Shown here: positions 32,410 through 40,173 of the stretch, piece by piece
Layout of the letters: the number at the start of each line of letters is the position of its first letter
Position numbering within the stretch: position 1 is the first letter of the stretch
Assembly (NCBI GenBank): GCA_023408315.1
Contig: JAEYKI010000029.1
Coordinates: forward strand, 1 to 64,000
Direction of reading: 5' to 3'
Source: Bacillota bacterium
GTDB lineage: Bacteria > Bacillota > Clostridia > Christensenellales > Christensenellaceae
Length of the DNA stretch: 64,000 nucleotides
Notes under the pieces: model-generated
Databases searched by the model: none
What the model was told of the DNA's origin: nothing
Seen by the model: the letters and a program-made list of their open reading frames with translations, nothing else
Program-made: the position numbers and the translations under genes

Positions 32410-33789
32410 TTAAAAGCGTATTTTTTCTTCCAGGTATTCCCTGATCTTCTCGATGGGGAGCCGTATCTGCTGCATGGTATCGCGGTCGCGGATTGTGACG
32501 GCATTGTCTTCCAGCGTGTCAAAGTCCACGGTGATGCAGTATGGGGTGCCGATTTCATCCTGCCTGCGGTAGCGCTTGCCGATGGAGCCCGGGAGATCGT
32601 AATCCACGTTTATGTGGGGCAAAAGCGAGTGGTAAATTTCTTCCGCTTTTTCCGAGAGCTTTTTCTGCAGAGGCAGAATAGCTGCTTTAAAAGGCGCAAG
32701 AGCGGGATGCAGGTGCAGAACCACGCGGGTATCCCCGTCTTCCAGCGCTTCCTCGCCGTATGCGTCGCACAGGAAGGCCAGCGCCACGCGGTCCGCGCCC
32801 AGGGAGGGCTCTATGCAGTAGGGCAGATATTTTTCGTTTGTAATCGGGTCCTGGTATTCCATATTCTCGCCCGAATGCTCCATATGCTGCTTCAGGTCGA
32901 AACTTGTGCGGTCCGCAATGCCCCAAAGCTCGCCCCAGCCGAATGGAAACAGGTACTCGATATCTGTGGTGGCATTGGAATAATGGGAAAGCTCTTCTTT
33001 CTCGTGGTCGCGCAGCTTGATGCTTTCTTCCTTCATGCCCAGAGAGAGCAGAAATTGATGGCAGGTTTCCTTCCAGAAATCAAACCATTTGAATTCTTCG
33101 CTTGGATGGCAGAAAAACTCTAACTCCATCTGCTCAAACTCACGCGTGCGGAAGGTGAAGTTGCCGGGCGTGATTTCGTTGCGGAAGGATTTGCCCACCT
33201 GGCCAATCCCCATGGGGAGCTTGCGGCGGGTGGTGCGGAGCACATTTTTAAAGTTTACAAAAATGCCCTGCGCGGTTTCTGGCCGCAGGTATATCTGGGA
33301 CGCCGTATCCTCGTTTACGCCCTGGAATGTTTTAAACATCAGGTTGAAGGTGCGGATAGGCGTAAAGTTGTTTTTGCCGCAGGAAGGGCAGGGGATGTTT
33401 TTGGCGATGAACGATTCCATTTCTTCCTTGCCCATTTTGGCAATATCTATTTCTTCGCCCTTGGCGAACGCATATTCCTCAATGAGTTTATCCGCGCGGA
33501 AACGCTCCTTGCATTCCTTGCAGTCCATCAGGGGGTCGTTGAAACCGCCTACGTGGCCGCTGGCCACCCAGGCCTGCGGGTTCATCAGAATTGCGCAGTC
33601 AATCCCCACGTTATAGGGCGATTGCGTAATAAATTTTTTCCACCAGGCCGCTTTTACGTTGTTTTTGAATTCAACGCCCAGAGGGCCGTAATCCCATGTG
33701 TTTGCAAGGCCTCCGTATATCTCGGAGCCGGGGTATATGAAACCGCGGCTTTTGCAAAGCGCCACGATTTTTTCCATTGATTTTGACAT
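32410..33789 (-). CDS. glyS: Glycyl-tRNA synthetase, homodimeric
   Basis: A 459-residue class II synthetase of the single-chain (glyQS) form. Motif 1 and 2 lie in the first part (WDYGPLGVEFKNNVKAAWW), motif 2 is near FRNEITPGNFTFRTREFEQMELEFF, and motif 3 is GADRVALAF. CPSCGKNNFT/MDCKECKERF form a zinc-type insert. Start ATG 33789 behind GGAGGATC is used; an upstream in-frame ATG at 33816 is not supported. It charges tRNA-Gly. Confidence 0.97.
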   Translation of the reverse strand: MSKSMEKIVALCKSRGFIYPGSEIYGGLANTWDYGPLGVEFKNNVKAAWWKKFITQSPYNVGIDCAILMNPQAWVASGHVGGFNDPLMDCKECKERFRADKLIEEYAFAKGEEIDIAKMGKEEMESFIAKNIPCPSCGKNNFTPIRTFNLMFKTFQGVNEDTASQIYLRPETAQGIFVNFKNVLRTTRRKLPMGIGQVGKSFRNEITPGNFTFRTREFEQMELEFFCHPSEEFKWFDFWKETCHQFLLSLGMKEESIKLRDHEKEELSHYSNATTDIEYLFPFGWGELWGIADRTSFDLKQHMEHSGENMEYQDPITNEKYLPYCIEPSLGADRVALAFLCDAYGEEALEDGDTRVVLHLHPALAPFKAAILPLQKKLSEKAEEIYHSLLPHINVDYDLPGSIGKRYRRQDEIGTPYCITVDFDTLEDNAVTIRDRDTMQQIRLPIEKIREYLEEKIRF

Positions 33790-33920
33790 AAACGATCCTC
33801 CATAAAATAAATCCAATCTATATCATACACACCGGCACATAAAAATTCAAGCAATACTTTGGTTTGGTATGGTATACTGGATGTGCGGACTATTTTTATG
33901 GATGGAAAGGGGATATGCGG

Positions 33921-34190
33921 ATGGATTCTGTTTATGTTGTATTGTTTTGGATGCTTGTCGCCACCGGCGGCGTTTTTGTATTTTCTTTGATCGGTTTCTC
34001 ACGCATACAAAAAACAAGGCATTACAAGTGCCCCGAATGTGGGCATTGCTTTAAACCCCGGGCTATGTCTGCCTATTTTTCTAAAAGGCAGAATATAACG
34101 GACAGGCTTCTTTTTTGCCCGCGCTGCGGATACCACAGTTATATGGAAAATTTAGACGACGCGTCTCAAGAAAAAACGCCTGAAGAATAA
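33921..34190 (+). CDS. Small membrane-anchored zinc-ribbon protein
   Basis: An 89-residue protein. One transmembrane helix (about 5-25) is followed by a zinc ribbon: YKCPECGHCFKP and FCPRCGYHSY. The tail is acidic. ATG 33921 is 8 nt behind AAAGGGG; an earlier ATG at 33915 is too close. A TATACT element near 33873 may be its -10. Function unknown; such proteins often assemble with other membrane proteins. Confidence 0.8.
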   Translation: MDSVYVVLFWMLVATGGVFVFSLIGFSRIQKTRHYKCPECGHCFKPRAMSAYFSKRQNITDRLLFCPRCGYHSYMENLDDASQEKTPEE

Positions 34191-34238
34191 AAAAATGGCG
34201 GTTCCTAAAGGCAGAAAACGCTTTCAAAAAGGCCTGAA

Positions 34239-34273
34239 AAAAGCGCCCCAGCTTAAAAAAGGGGCGTTTTTTT
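34239..34273 (+). terminator. Terminator after the zinc-ribbon gene
   Basis: AAAGCGCCCC and GGGGCGTTTT form an A/T-flanked stem with a 10-nt loop and a T run. Confidence 0.85.
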
Positions 34274-34358
34274 ATCACCATTTGCGGGACTCCTGAGTAA
34301 TATAAAGTAAGCTTAAAGGAAGCTAATAAACATACCTAGAATTAAGGAGGAGTTAAGT

Positions 34359-34601
34359 ATGTGGAATAACGGCTTTGGTTTTGGCGGCGGTTGCGGCTGC
34401 TGTTGGTGGATTATTATTATCCTTCTGCTCTGCTGCTGCTGCGGCGGAGGCGGCGGTGGTTTTGACGGCGGCTTCGGCGGTGGTTTTGGCGGCGGAGGCT
34501 GCTGCTGCTGGATCATCATTATCATCCTGATCATGTGCTGCTGCTGCGGAGGCGGCTGGGGCGGATGCGGCTGCGATGGCGACGGCGCGGCTCCGTGCTG
34601 A
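34359..34601 (+). CDS. Gly/Cys-rich double-repeat hydrophobic microprotein
   Basis: An 80-residue protein, 17 Cys and more than 30 Gly. It is built from two repeats about 36 residues apart: GGGCGCCWWIIIILLLCCCC (residues 9-28) and GGGGCCCWIIIIILIMCCCC (44-63), with Gly/Phe-rich linkers and an acidic tail ending in Cys. Each repeat looks like a short hydrophobic strand or helix capped by Cys blocks. RBS AAGGAGGAG and a strong terminator show it is a real gene. Similar high-Cys proteins in Clostridia are annotated as chorion-like HCB proteins (my recollection); function unknown. Metal binding or disulphide cross-linking at an envelope surface is possible. Confidence 0.85.
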   Translation: MWNNGFGFGGGCGCCWWIIIILLLCCCCGGGGGGFDGGFGGGFGGGGCCCWIIIIILIMCCCCGGGWGGCGCDGDGAAPC

Positions 34602-34613
34602 TCAATAGCTTGA

Positions 34614-34642
34614 GAAAAAGCGGGGAATCCCCCGCTTTTTTG
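34614..34642 (+). terminator. Terminator after the Gly/Cys-rich gene
   Basis: AAAAAGCGGGG-AATC-CCCCGCTTTTTTG, a perfect stem with T run. Confidence 0.9.
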
Positions 34643-34674
34643 TTTGTAAGGCGCAATTAAGGAACAGGGTGGGC

Positions 34675-34703
34675 TTGAATAGGCTTCTGCGAATTGGTAT
34701 AAT
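34675..34703 (+). promoter_or_regulatory. Promoter for the S component-coaX-hom operon
   Basis: TTGAAT at 34675-34680, a 17-nt spacer and TATAAT at 34698-34703. It leaves an untranslated leader of about 140 nt. Confidence 0.78.
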
Positions 34704-34710
34704 GATTGAA

Positions 34711-34839
34711 GCCTGGGTGTATTCTGACCGGCGGTATTGCGCTGCAAGCCGCACGGATGGAGTTTTGTTTCATGAATTTTATGGAACGGCGGGTGAATAT
34801 TTTATTTTGATGTCGGGTATCTTGAAGCTAAGAACCCGA
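34711..34839 (+). promoter_or_regulatory. Structured leader of the S-component gene, with FMN-riboswitch-like fragment
   Basis: GGGTGTATTCTGACCGGCGGT (34715-34735) followed by AAGCCGCACGGATGG (34746-34760) resembles the 5' domain and end of the FMN (RFN) motif, but the middle arms are missing or shortened. A later hairpin TCGGGT ... ACCCGA (34813-34839) stands just before the RBS. The gene itself looks like a pantothenate rather than a riboflavin S component, so this may be a relic or chance. Confidence 0.35.
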
Positions 34840-34851
34840 ACGGAGGTATTT

Positions 34852-35487
34852 ATGAAAGCAACAACAAAGAACCTGGTTTTGACGGCCGTATTGGCTGCGC
34901 TGATGATTCTGTTTGGAATGACTCCCATCTTTTATATCCCGATGCCCTGGGGCGTTCAGGTGACGCTGATGTGCCTGCCGATCATTATAGGAACTCTGGT
35001 GCTGGGACTGAGGACGGGGTTTTTCCTGGGGCTGCTGTTTGGGCTTACCAGCTTTGCGCAACTGTTTATCAACCCTTCGCCCATTCTGGCGCCGCTGTTT
35101 TTTAATCCGCAGAATTTTTGGGAACCGGTGCTCTATCTGCTGATTGTATTTATACCCAGAATGGCGATAGGGCCTGTGACATGGCTTGTTTCCAGGGCCT
35201 TTGGGTCCAAGGCCGGAAAGATATCTGTAATGGTTGCATCTGCCGCGGGATCTTTGACCAATACGGCGGGCTTTTTGGGGATGCTGTATCTGTTGTTTGG
35301 AACCAGGGTTGGAGAGATGATTGCAAGCCTTGGCCTGCCGTATAACAGCGCGGGAGCCTTTGTGCTGTTTGTGGGCGTGTCTAACGGCCTGCCCGAGGCG
35401 GCCGTGGCTGTGGCGGTTTGCCTGCCCATTGTGGTGGCGTTGCGTAAAACGTACAAGCAGAAAACGATAGGAGAAAAAACCGAATGA
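34852..35487 (+). CDS. ECF transporter S component, probably for pantothenate
   Basis: A 211-residue, six-helix S component. Characteristic segments are VLTAVLAALMILFGMTPIFYIP, VQVTLMCLPIIIGTLVLG and GLLFGLTSFAQLFINPSPI. The N-terminal ALMI...Y motif docks to the EcfT coupling subunit. Start ATG 34852 is behind CGGAGG; the 61 upstream in-frame residues lie in the leader. It overlaps coaX by 4 nt, which supports pantothenate uptake (PanT). The EcfAA'T module is not in this window, as expected for group II. Confidence 0.82.
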   Translation: MKATTKNLVLTAVLAALMILFGMTPIFYIPMPWGVQVTLMCLPIIIGTLVLGLRTGFFLGLLFGLTSFAQLFINPSPILAPLFFNPQNFWEPVLYLLIVFIPRMAIGPVTWLVSRAFGSKAGKISVMVASAAGSLTNTAGFLGMLYLLFGTRVGEMIASLGLPYNSAGAFVLFVGVSNGLPEAAVAVAVCLPIVVALRKTYKQKTIGEKTE

Positions 35488-36245
35488 TATTCGTTTTGGA
35501 CGTCGGTAATACCAATATAAAGTGCGGGCTTTTTGAAAACGCCAGGCTGCTCCATTCCTTCCGTATTTCCACCAACGTGGAAGCGACTTCGGACGAGTAT
35601 GGCATTAAGCTCCTTTCTTTCTTTGAAAATTTACATTTAACGGCAGACGTGGTAAGGGGGATGATTATATCCTCCGTTATCCCGTCTGTGAATTATACAC
35701 TGGAACACATGGCCCTGCAGTATTTTGATTTAAAGCCCCTGTTTGTGGGGCCCGGAATTAAAACCGGCATCAACATCAAATACGACGCGCCCAAAGACCT
35801 GGGCACAGACAGGATTGTGAACGCGGTGGCGGCTTTTGAGCTGTTTGGCGGCCCCTGCATTACCATAGACTTTGGTACGGCGACCAGCTTTGGAGCCATC
35901 TCGGAGGACGGCGAGTTTTTGGGAGGGGCAATTTGCCCCGGCATCAAGATTGCGGCGGAGGCGCTCACGTTAAACGCGGCAAAGCTGCCCAGGATTGAGC
36001 TGCAAATGCCCGAAACCGTGGTTTGCAGGAGCACTATTGCAGGCATGCAGGCGGGCATTCTGTACGGCTATGTGGGACAGGTTGAATTCATCGTTAACAA
36101 GATGAAATCCGAAATGGGAGAGGCAAAGGTGATTGCGACAGGCGGACTTGCTTCCATCATCGCAAAAAAGACGAATGTGATAGACGAAATTGTGCCTACG
36201 CTGACCCTGATTGGGTTATATAAGATTTATGAAAAAAATTTGTGA
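35484..36245 (+). CDS. coaX: Type III pantothenate kinase
   Basis: A 253-residue ASKHA-fold kinase. ATP-site and substrate loops are visible in FVLDVGNTNIKCG, GTDRIVNAVAAFELF and TIDFGTATSFGAIS; GGAICPGI completes the family signature. It makes 4'-phosphopantothenate, the first step to CoA, and needs a monovalent cation, unlike type I and II kinases. ATG 35484 overlaps the S-component stop (ATGA). Confidence 0.96.
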   Translation: MIFVLDVGNTNIKCGLFENARLLHSFRISTNVEATSDEYGIKLLSFFENLHLTADVVRGMIISSVIPSVNYTLEHMALQYFDLKPLFVGPGIKTGINIKYDAPKDLGTDRIVNAVAAFELFGGPCITIDFGTATSFGAISEDGEFLGGAICPGIKIAAEALTLNAAKLPRIELQMPETVVCRSTIAGMQAGILYGYVGQVEFIVNKMKSEMGEAKVIATGGLASIIAKKTNVIDEIVPTLTLIGLYKIYEKNL

Positions 36246-36257
36246 GGAGCATTCAGC

Positions 36258-37526
36258 ATGAGAGAAGTCAAAATAGCTATTCTGGGGATGGGAACGGTAG
36301 GTTCCGGTATCTACCGGCTGATACAAAACGAGAAAAAAAGGATTGAACACAAGGAAGGAATCTCCCTGACTGTTAAAAAGGTTTTGGCGAAGGCGTATTC
36401 CATTGAGATTCCGGATGAATTGAAGGTATCCAGTATTGACGACGTGGTAAACGACCCCGAGATTGAGATTGTGGCCGAAGTGATGGGCGGCATTGCGCCC
36501 GCCAAGGAATTTATTATCAAGGCGCTCTCTGCCGGTAAAACGGTGGTTTCGGCCAACAAGGAACTGATTGCGCGGCACTGGCCCGAACTGGAGAAAGCGG
36601 CGCGCGAAACAAAGGCAGGATTTTACTACGAGGCGAGCGTGGGCGGCGGTATTCCCATCATACGGGCCATATGGGATTCGCTGCAGGCAAACAGCATTGA
36701 TTCCGTTTACGGTATTATAAACGGCACAACCAACTATATACTCACCAAAATGGCGGACGAAGGCCGTGATTTTGAAGACGTATTGAAGGAAGCGCAGGGT
36801 TTGGGCTATGCGGAGGCGAATCCCTCCAGCGACGTGGACGGATTTGATTCCATGTATAAGCTCTCCATTCTGGCTTCCCTGGCGTTTCACGCGCGGGTGC
36901 CCGTGGAGTATATTTACCGGGAAGGCATTACAAAGATTACACGCGAGGATATTGAAGTGGGGCGGGAGCTTGGCTACGAAGTGAAGCTGCTGGCCATTGG
37001 CAAGCGGGAGGGCAACGCCATCCAGATGCGCGTGCACCCCACCATGCTGCCCAAGGATCACCCCCTGGCGTCTATCAAGGGGTCTTTCAATTCCATTTTT
37101 ATCAACGGAAGCGCTGTGGGGGAGATGATGTTCTACGGCCGCGGCGCGGGCGACCTGCCGACGGCGAGCGCGCTTGTATCCGATATGATCTATTCGCTGA
37201 AGCAGTGCGAGCATAAATACTCAACGTTTTATAACGAGAGCAATCTTTCCAGCGAGATTATTATAGAAAACAACTGGGAGACAAAGGTGTTTATACGCAT
37301 GGGCGTGCACGACAGGCCGGGCGTTCTGGCAAACGTGGCTTCCATTCTGGGCAAGCACAATGTAAGCCTGGAATCTGTTCTGCAGAAGGGCAAGGGCAAA
37401 AATTACGTGCCGCTGATTGTGGTGACGCACAGGGCGCATGAGGCCGCCATTCGCCAGGCGATTGCGGAGATTGAAAAGCTGCCGGATGTGGTGAACGTTG
37501 CTTCCTGCATCCGCGTGGAAGAATAA
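36258..37526 (+). CDS. hom: Homoserine dehydrogenase with ACT domain
   Basis: A 422-residue protein. NAD(P) binds at ILGMGTVGSGIYRLI; catalytic segments are SANKELIARHW, YYEASVGGGIPIIRA, NGTTNYILTKM and GYAEANPSSDVDGFDS. The C-terminal ACT domain (RPGVLANVASILGKHNVSLESVLQ) should bind threonine for feedback. It makes homoserine from aspartate semialdehyde for Thr and Met synthesis. 12 nt behind coaX, RBS GTGAGGAG. Confidence 0.97.
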   Translation: MREVKIAILGMGTVGSGIYRLIQNEKKRIEHKEGISLTVKKVLAKAYSIEIPDELKVSSIDDVVNDPEIEIVAEVMGGIAPAKEFIIKALSAGKTVVSANKELIARHWPELEKAARETKAGFYYEASVGGGIPIIRAIWDSLQANSIDSVYGIINGTTNYILTKMADEGRDFEDVLKEAQGLGYAEANPSSDVDGFDSMYKLSILASLAFHARVPVEYIYREGITKITREDIEVGRELGYEVKLLAIGKREGNAIQMRVHPTMLPKDHPLASIKGSFNSIFINGSAVGEMMFYGRGAGDLPTASALVSDMIYSLKQCEHKYSTFYNESNLSSEIIIENNWETKVFIRMGVHDRPGVLANVASILGKHNVSLESVLQKGKGKNYVPLIVVTHRAHEAAIRQAIAEIEKLPDVVNVASCIRVEE

Positions 37527-37550
37527 GATTTCAACCTAAGGAGAAAACAG

Positions 37551-37892
37551 ATGGTAAACAAAAGTCTTGTAAAAGAACAGGTAACCGGCATTGCCGGCGG
37601 TGTGGGGCCAGGCTCTATTGCGCATATGGTTGCGCCGGATAAGCTGCCCGCAAAGGCAGGCCTGATGGCGGAAGTGGTTCTGGAACCCGGCGCCACCGTG
37701 GGCTACCATAAGCACGAAGGCGAAGGCGAACTGTATTATATCCTCTCGGGTTCGGGTGAGTATACCGAAGACGGCGTGATGACTCCGGTATCCGCAGGCG
37801 CGGCGACCTATGTATATGACGGGCATTCCCACGGCCTGGTGAACACCGGCAAGGAGCCTATGACATTTGTTGCGGTTATTGTGAAAGAGTAA
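37551..37892 (+). CDS. Single-domain cupin protein
   Basis: A 113-residue protein with the cupin motifs GYHKHEGEGELYYILSGSGEY (His-x-His ... Glu) and HSHGLVNTG. Metal-binding His residues are present. Small cupins act as isomerases, oxygenases or binding proteins, so the function is open. It is 24 nt behind hom with RBS AAGGAGA and should be co-transcribed. Confidence 0.85.
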   Translation: MVNKSLVKEQVTGIAGGVGPGSIAHMVAPDKLPAKAGLMAEVVLEPGATVGYHKHEGEGELYYILSGSGEYTEDGVMTPVSAGAATYVYDGHSHGLVNTGKEPMTFVAVIVKE

Positions 37893-37902
37893 CTCTTTTT
37901 GC

Positions 37903-38065
37903 GGGGGGGGGGATTCCCTGGGCCGCACTTCTTTTCTTAAAAAAAGAAGCAAAAGAATTTTATTATCAAACATGCCATTAAAATGGCATGTTTGGGACGG
38001 GATTCCAAAGGGACAATCGTCCCTTTGGCGGGAGCTCGAGGGCAGAGCCCTCATATAATTGTTAA
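37903..38065. repeat. Modular hairpin repeat, copy 4
   Basis: It begins with a run of ten G (37903-37912), then CACTTCTTTTCTTAAAAAAAGAAG, CAAAAGAATTTTATTATCAAA, CATGCCATTAAAATGGCATG, GGGATTCCAAAGGGACAATC and GTCCCTTTGG, then AGGGCAGAGCCCT. This is the clearest complete example of the module order. Confidence 0.8.
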
Positions 38066-38074
38066 TCTGACGTG

Positions 38075-38112
38075 CACCCCAAAAAATCTCAGGATTTTTG
38101 GGGTGTTTTGGT
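38075..38112 (+). terminator. Terminator upstream of uvrB
   Basis: CACCCCAAAAAATC pairs with GATTTTTGGGGTG around TCAG, then TTTTGGTTGTTT. It insulates uvrB from the hom operon. Confidence 0.82.
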
Positions 38113-38142
38113 TGTTTCTATTCGTTGCATTTGTGGTATAAT
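38112..38142 (+). promoter_or_regulatory. Promoter of uvrB with -10 directly before the ATG
   Basis: TATAAT at 38137-38142 ends 6 nt before ATG 38149, so transcription should begin at or within 1-2 nt of the A. The -35 is weak (TTGTTT 38112-38117, 19-nt spacer). No SOS/LexA-type palindrome is visible. Confidence 0.65.
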
Positions 38143-38148
38143 CTGTGC

Positions 38149-40173
38149 ATGGGTATTTTTAAGTTAAGATCAAGCTTTGAGCCTGCCGGGGATCAGCCGC
38201 AGGCCATAGACGCCCTGGTGGAGGGCGTGAACAAAGGGAGAAAAGCGCAGGTGCTTCTGGGCGTTACGGGCAGCGGCAAAACGTACACCATGGCCAACGT
38301 GATTGCCCGAACGGGCAAACCGGCGCTTATTTTGGCGCACAACAAAACGCTGGCCGCGCAGCTTTGCGCGGAGTTTAAAGAATTCTTCCCGGAGAATGCG
38401 GTTGAGTTTTTTGTGAGTTATTACGATTACTACCAGCCCGAGGCCTATGTGCCGGGGGCGGATCTGTACATAGAAAAAGACGCGAGCATCAACGACGAGA
38501 TAGATAAACTGCGCCACAGCGCCACGTCTTCCCTGCTGGAGAGGCGGGATGTGATTGTGGTGGCAAGCGTCTCCTGTATCTACTCCATCGGCGCGCCGGA
38601 GGATTACGCAAACCTGAGTTTATCCCTGCGGCAGGGCGGCAAGATGGACAGGGACGAGCTTGTATGCAAGCTGGTGGATATGCAGTATGACCGCAACGAC
38701 ACGGATATGTCCCGCGGGACATTCCGCGTGCGGGGAGACACCGTGGAGATATTTCCCGCCAGCCAGAGCGAACGCGCCGTGCGTGTGGAATTGTTTGGGG
38801 ATGAGATTGAGGCGATTTCTGAGATTGAAGCGCTGACGGGCCGGAAAATTGCCTCCACCAAATACATGATGATCTTTCCCGCAAGCCATTATGTAATGGC
38901 GAAGGAAAAGGTGCGGGAGAAACTGCCTTTTATAAAAGAAGACTTGATTAAACAGCACGCGTTGTTTGAAAGCCAGGGAAAGCTGCTGGAGGCCGAGCGC
39001 ATTATGCAGCGCACCCTGTACGATATGGAAATGCTGGGCGAGCTTGGCTACTGTTCCGGCATAGAGAATTATTCCAGGTATTTTGACGGCAGGCAGCCGG
39101 GCGAACCGCCCTATACTCTGATGGATTACTTCCCGGATGATTATCTGCTGTTTATAGACGAATCGCACGCCACCCTGCCCCAGGTGCGGGCTATGTTTAA
39201 CGGGGACAAGGCCAGGAAGCAGATGCTGGTGGACTACGGGTTCCGCCTGCCCTCCGCGTTTGACAACCGCCCTTTGCGGTTTGAAGAGTTCAGCAAGCGG
39301 ATCAACCAGGCAGTCTACGTATCAGCCACTCCGGCGGAATACGAACGCGGGCTTGCGGGCGGCAGGGTTGTGGAGCAGATTGTGCGGCCAACGGGCCTGC
39401 TTGATCCCAATATTGAGATACGGCCGGTGGCGGGGCAGCTTGACAACCTGCTGGGCGATATCCGCGAAGTGACGGCAAAGGGCAACCGCGTGCTGGTGAC
39501 CACACTGACTAAACGGCTGGCGGAGAGGCTGACGGAATATTATACGGAGCTTGGCGTGCGGGTGCGGTATATGCATTCCGACATTGAAACGCTGGAGCGC
39601 ATAGAGATCGTTCGCGGCCTGCGGCTGGGAGAGTTTGACGTGCTGGTGGGCATCAACCTGCTGCGAGAAGGACTGGATATTCCGGAGGTGGCGCTGGTGG
39701 CGATTCTGGACGCGGACAAGGAAGGGTTTTTGAGAAACGAAACCTCCATGATCCAGACCGTGGGCCGCGCCGCGAGGAACGCGGAGGGCCGCGTGATTAT
39801 GTATGCGGACAAGATTACTAAATCGATAAAAACCACGATGGACGAGACAAACCGCAGACGCGCCCTGCAGGAAAAATACAATACGGAGCACGGCATTACG
39901 CCCACCAGCATTACCAAGGCAATTGGCGACGCGCTGGTGCTGACCACCCACGAGCAGGAAGAATACGAAGCCATGCCGGATGTGGCCGATAAGATAGAAG
40001 TGCTGACAGAACAGATGAAGCAGCTTGCGGACGAACTGGAATTTGAGGCCGCGGCCAAACTGAGAGATATGATTGCAAAGCTTAAAGGAGCAGATATAGA
40101 TGGACAAAATACACATCAAGGGAGCAAGAGAACACAACCTAAAAAACATAGACCTAGAGCTGCCAAGAGATAA
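38149..40173 (+). CDS. uvrB: Excinuclease ABC subunit UvrB
   Basis: A 674-residue protein. Walker A GVTGSGKT is at residues 38-45; the damage-probing beta-hairpin is YYDYYQPEAYVPGADLYIEKD; helicase motifs and the UVR domain (LTEQMKQLADELEFEAAAKLRDM) follow. The ATG start at 38149 follows the family N-terminus exactly and lacks an SD. The last 25 residues are an extra basic tail that overlaps uvrA by 74 nt. With UvrA and UvrC it carries out nucleotide excision repair. Confidence 0.97.
   Translation: MGIFKLRSSFEPAGDQPQAIDALVEGVNKGRKAQVLLGVTGSGKTYTMANVIARTGKPALILAHNKTLAAQLCAEFKEFFPENAVEFFVSYYDYYQPEAYVPGADLYIEKDASINDEIDKLRHSATSSLLERRDVIVVASVSCIYSIGAPEDYANLSLSLRQGGKMDRDELVCKLVDMQYDRNDTDMSRGTFRVRGDTVEIFPASQSERAVRVELFGDEIEAISEIEALTGRKIASTKYMMIFPASHYVMAKEKVREKLPFIKEDLIKQHALFESQGKLLEAERIMQRTLYDMEMLGELGYCSGIENYSRYFDGRQPGEPPYTLMDYFPDDYLLFIDESHATLPQVRAMFNGDKARKQMLVDYGFRLPSAFDNRPLRFEEFSKRINQAVYVSATPAEYERGLAGGRVVEQIVRPTGLLDPNIEIRPVAGQLDNLLGDIREVTAKGNRVLVTTLTKRLAERLTEYYTELGVRVRYMHSDIETLERIEIVRGLRLGEFDVLVGINLLREGLDIPEVALVAILDADKEGFLRNETSMIQTVGRAARNAEGRVIMYADKITKSIKTTMDETNRRRALQEKYNTEHGITPTSITKAIGDALVLTTHEQEEYEAMPDVADKIEVLTEQMKQLADELEFEAAAKLRDMIAKLKGADIDGQNTHQGSKRTQPKKHRPRAAKR

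Noticed and set aside
34669..34851. 61-residue N-terminal extension of the S component
   Set aside because: It spans the promoter and leader hairpins; ATG 34852 has a good RBS and fits the family.
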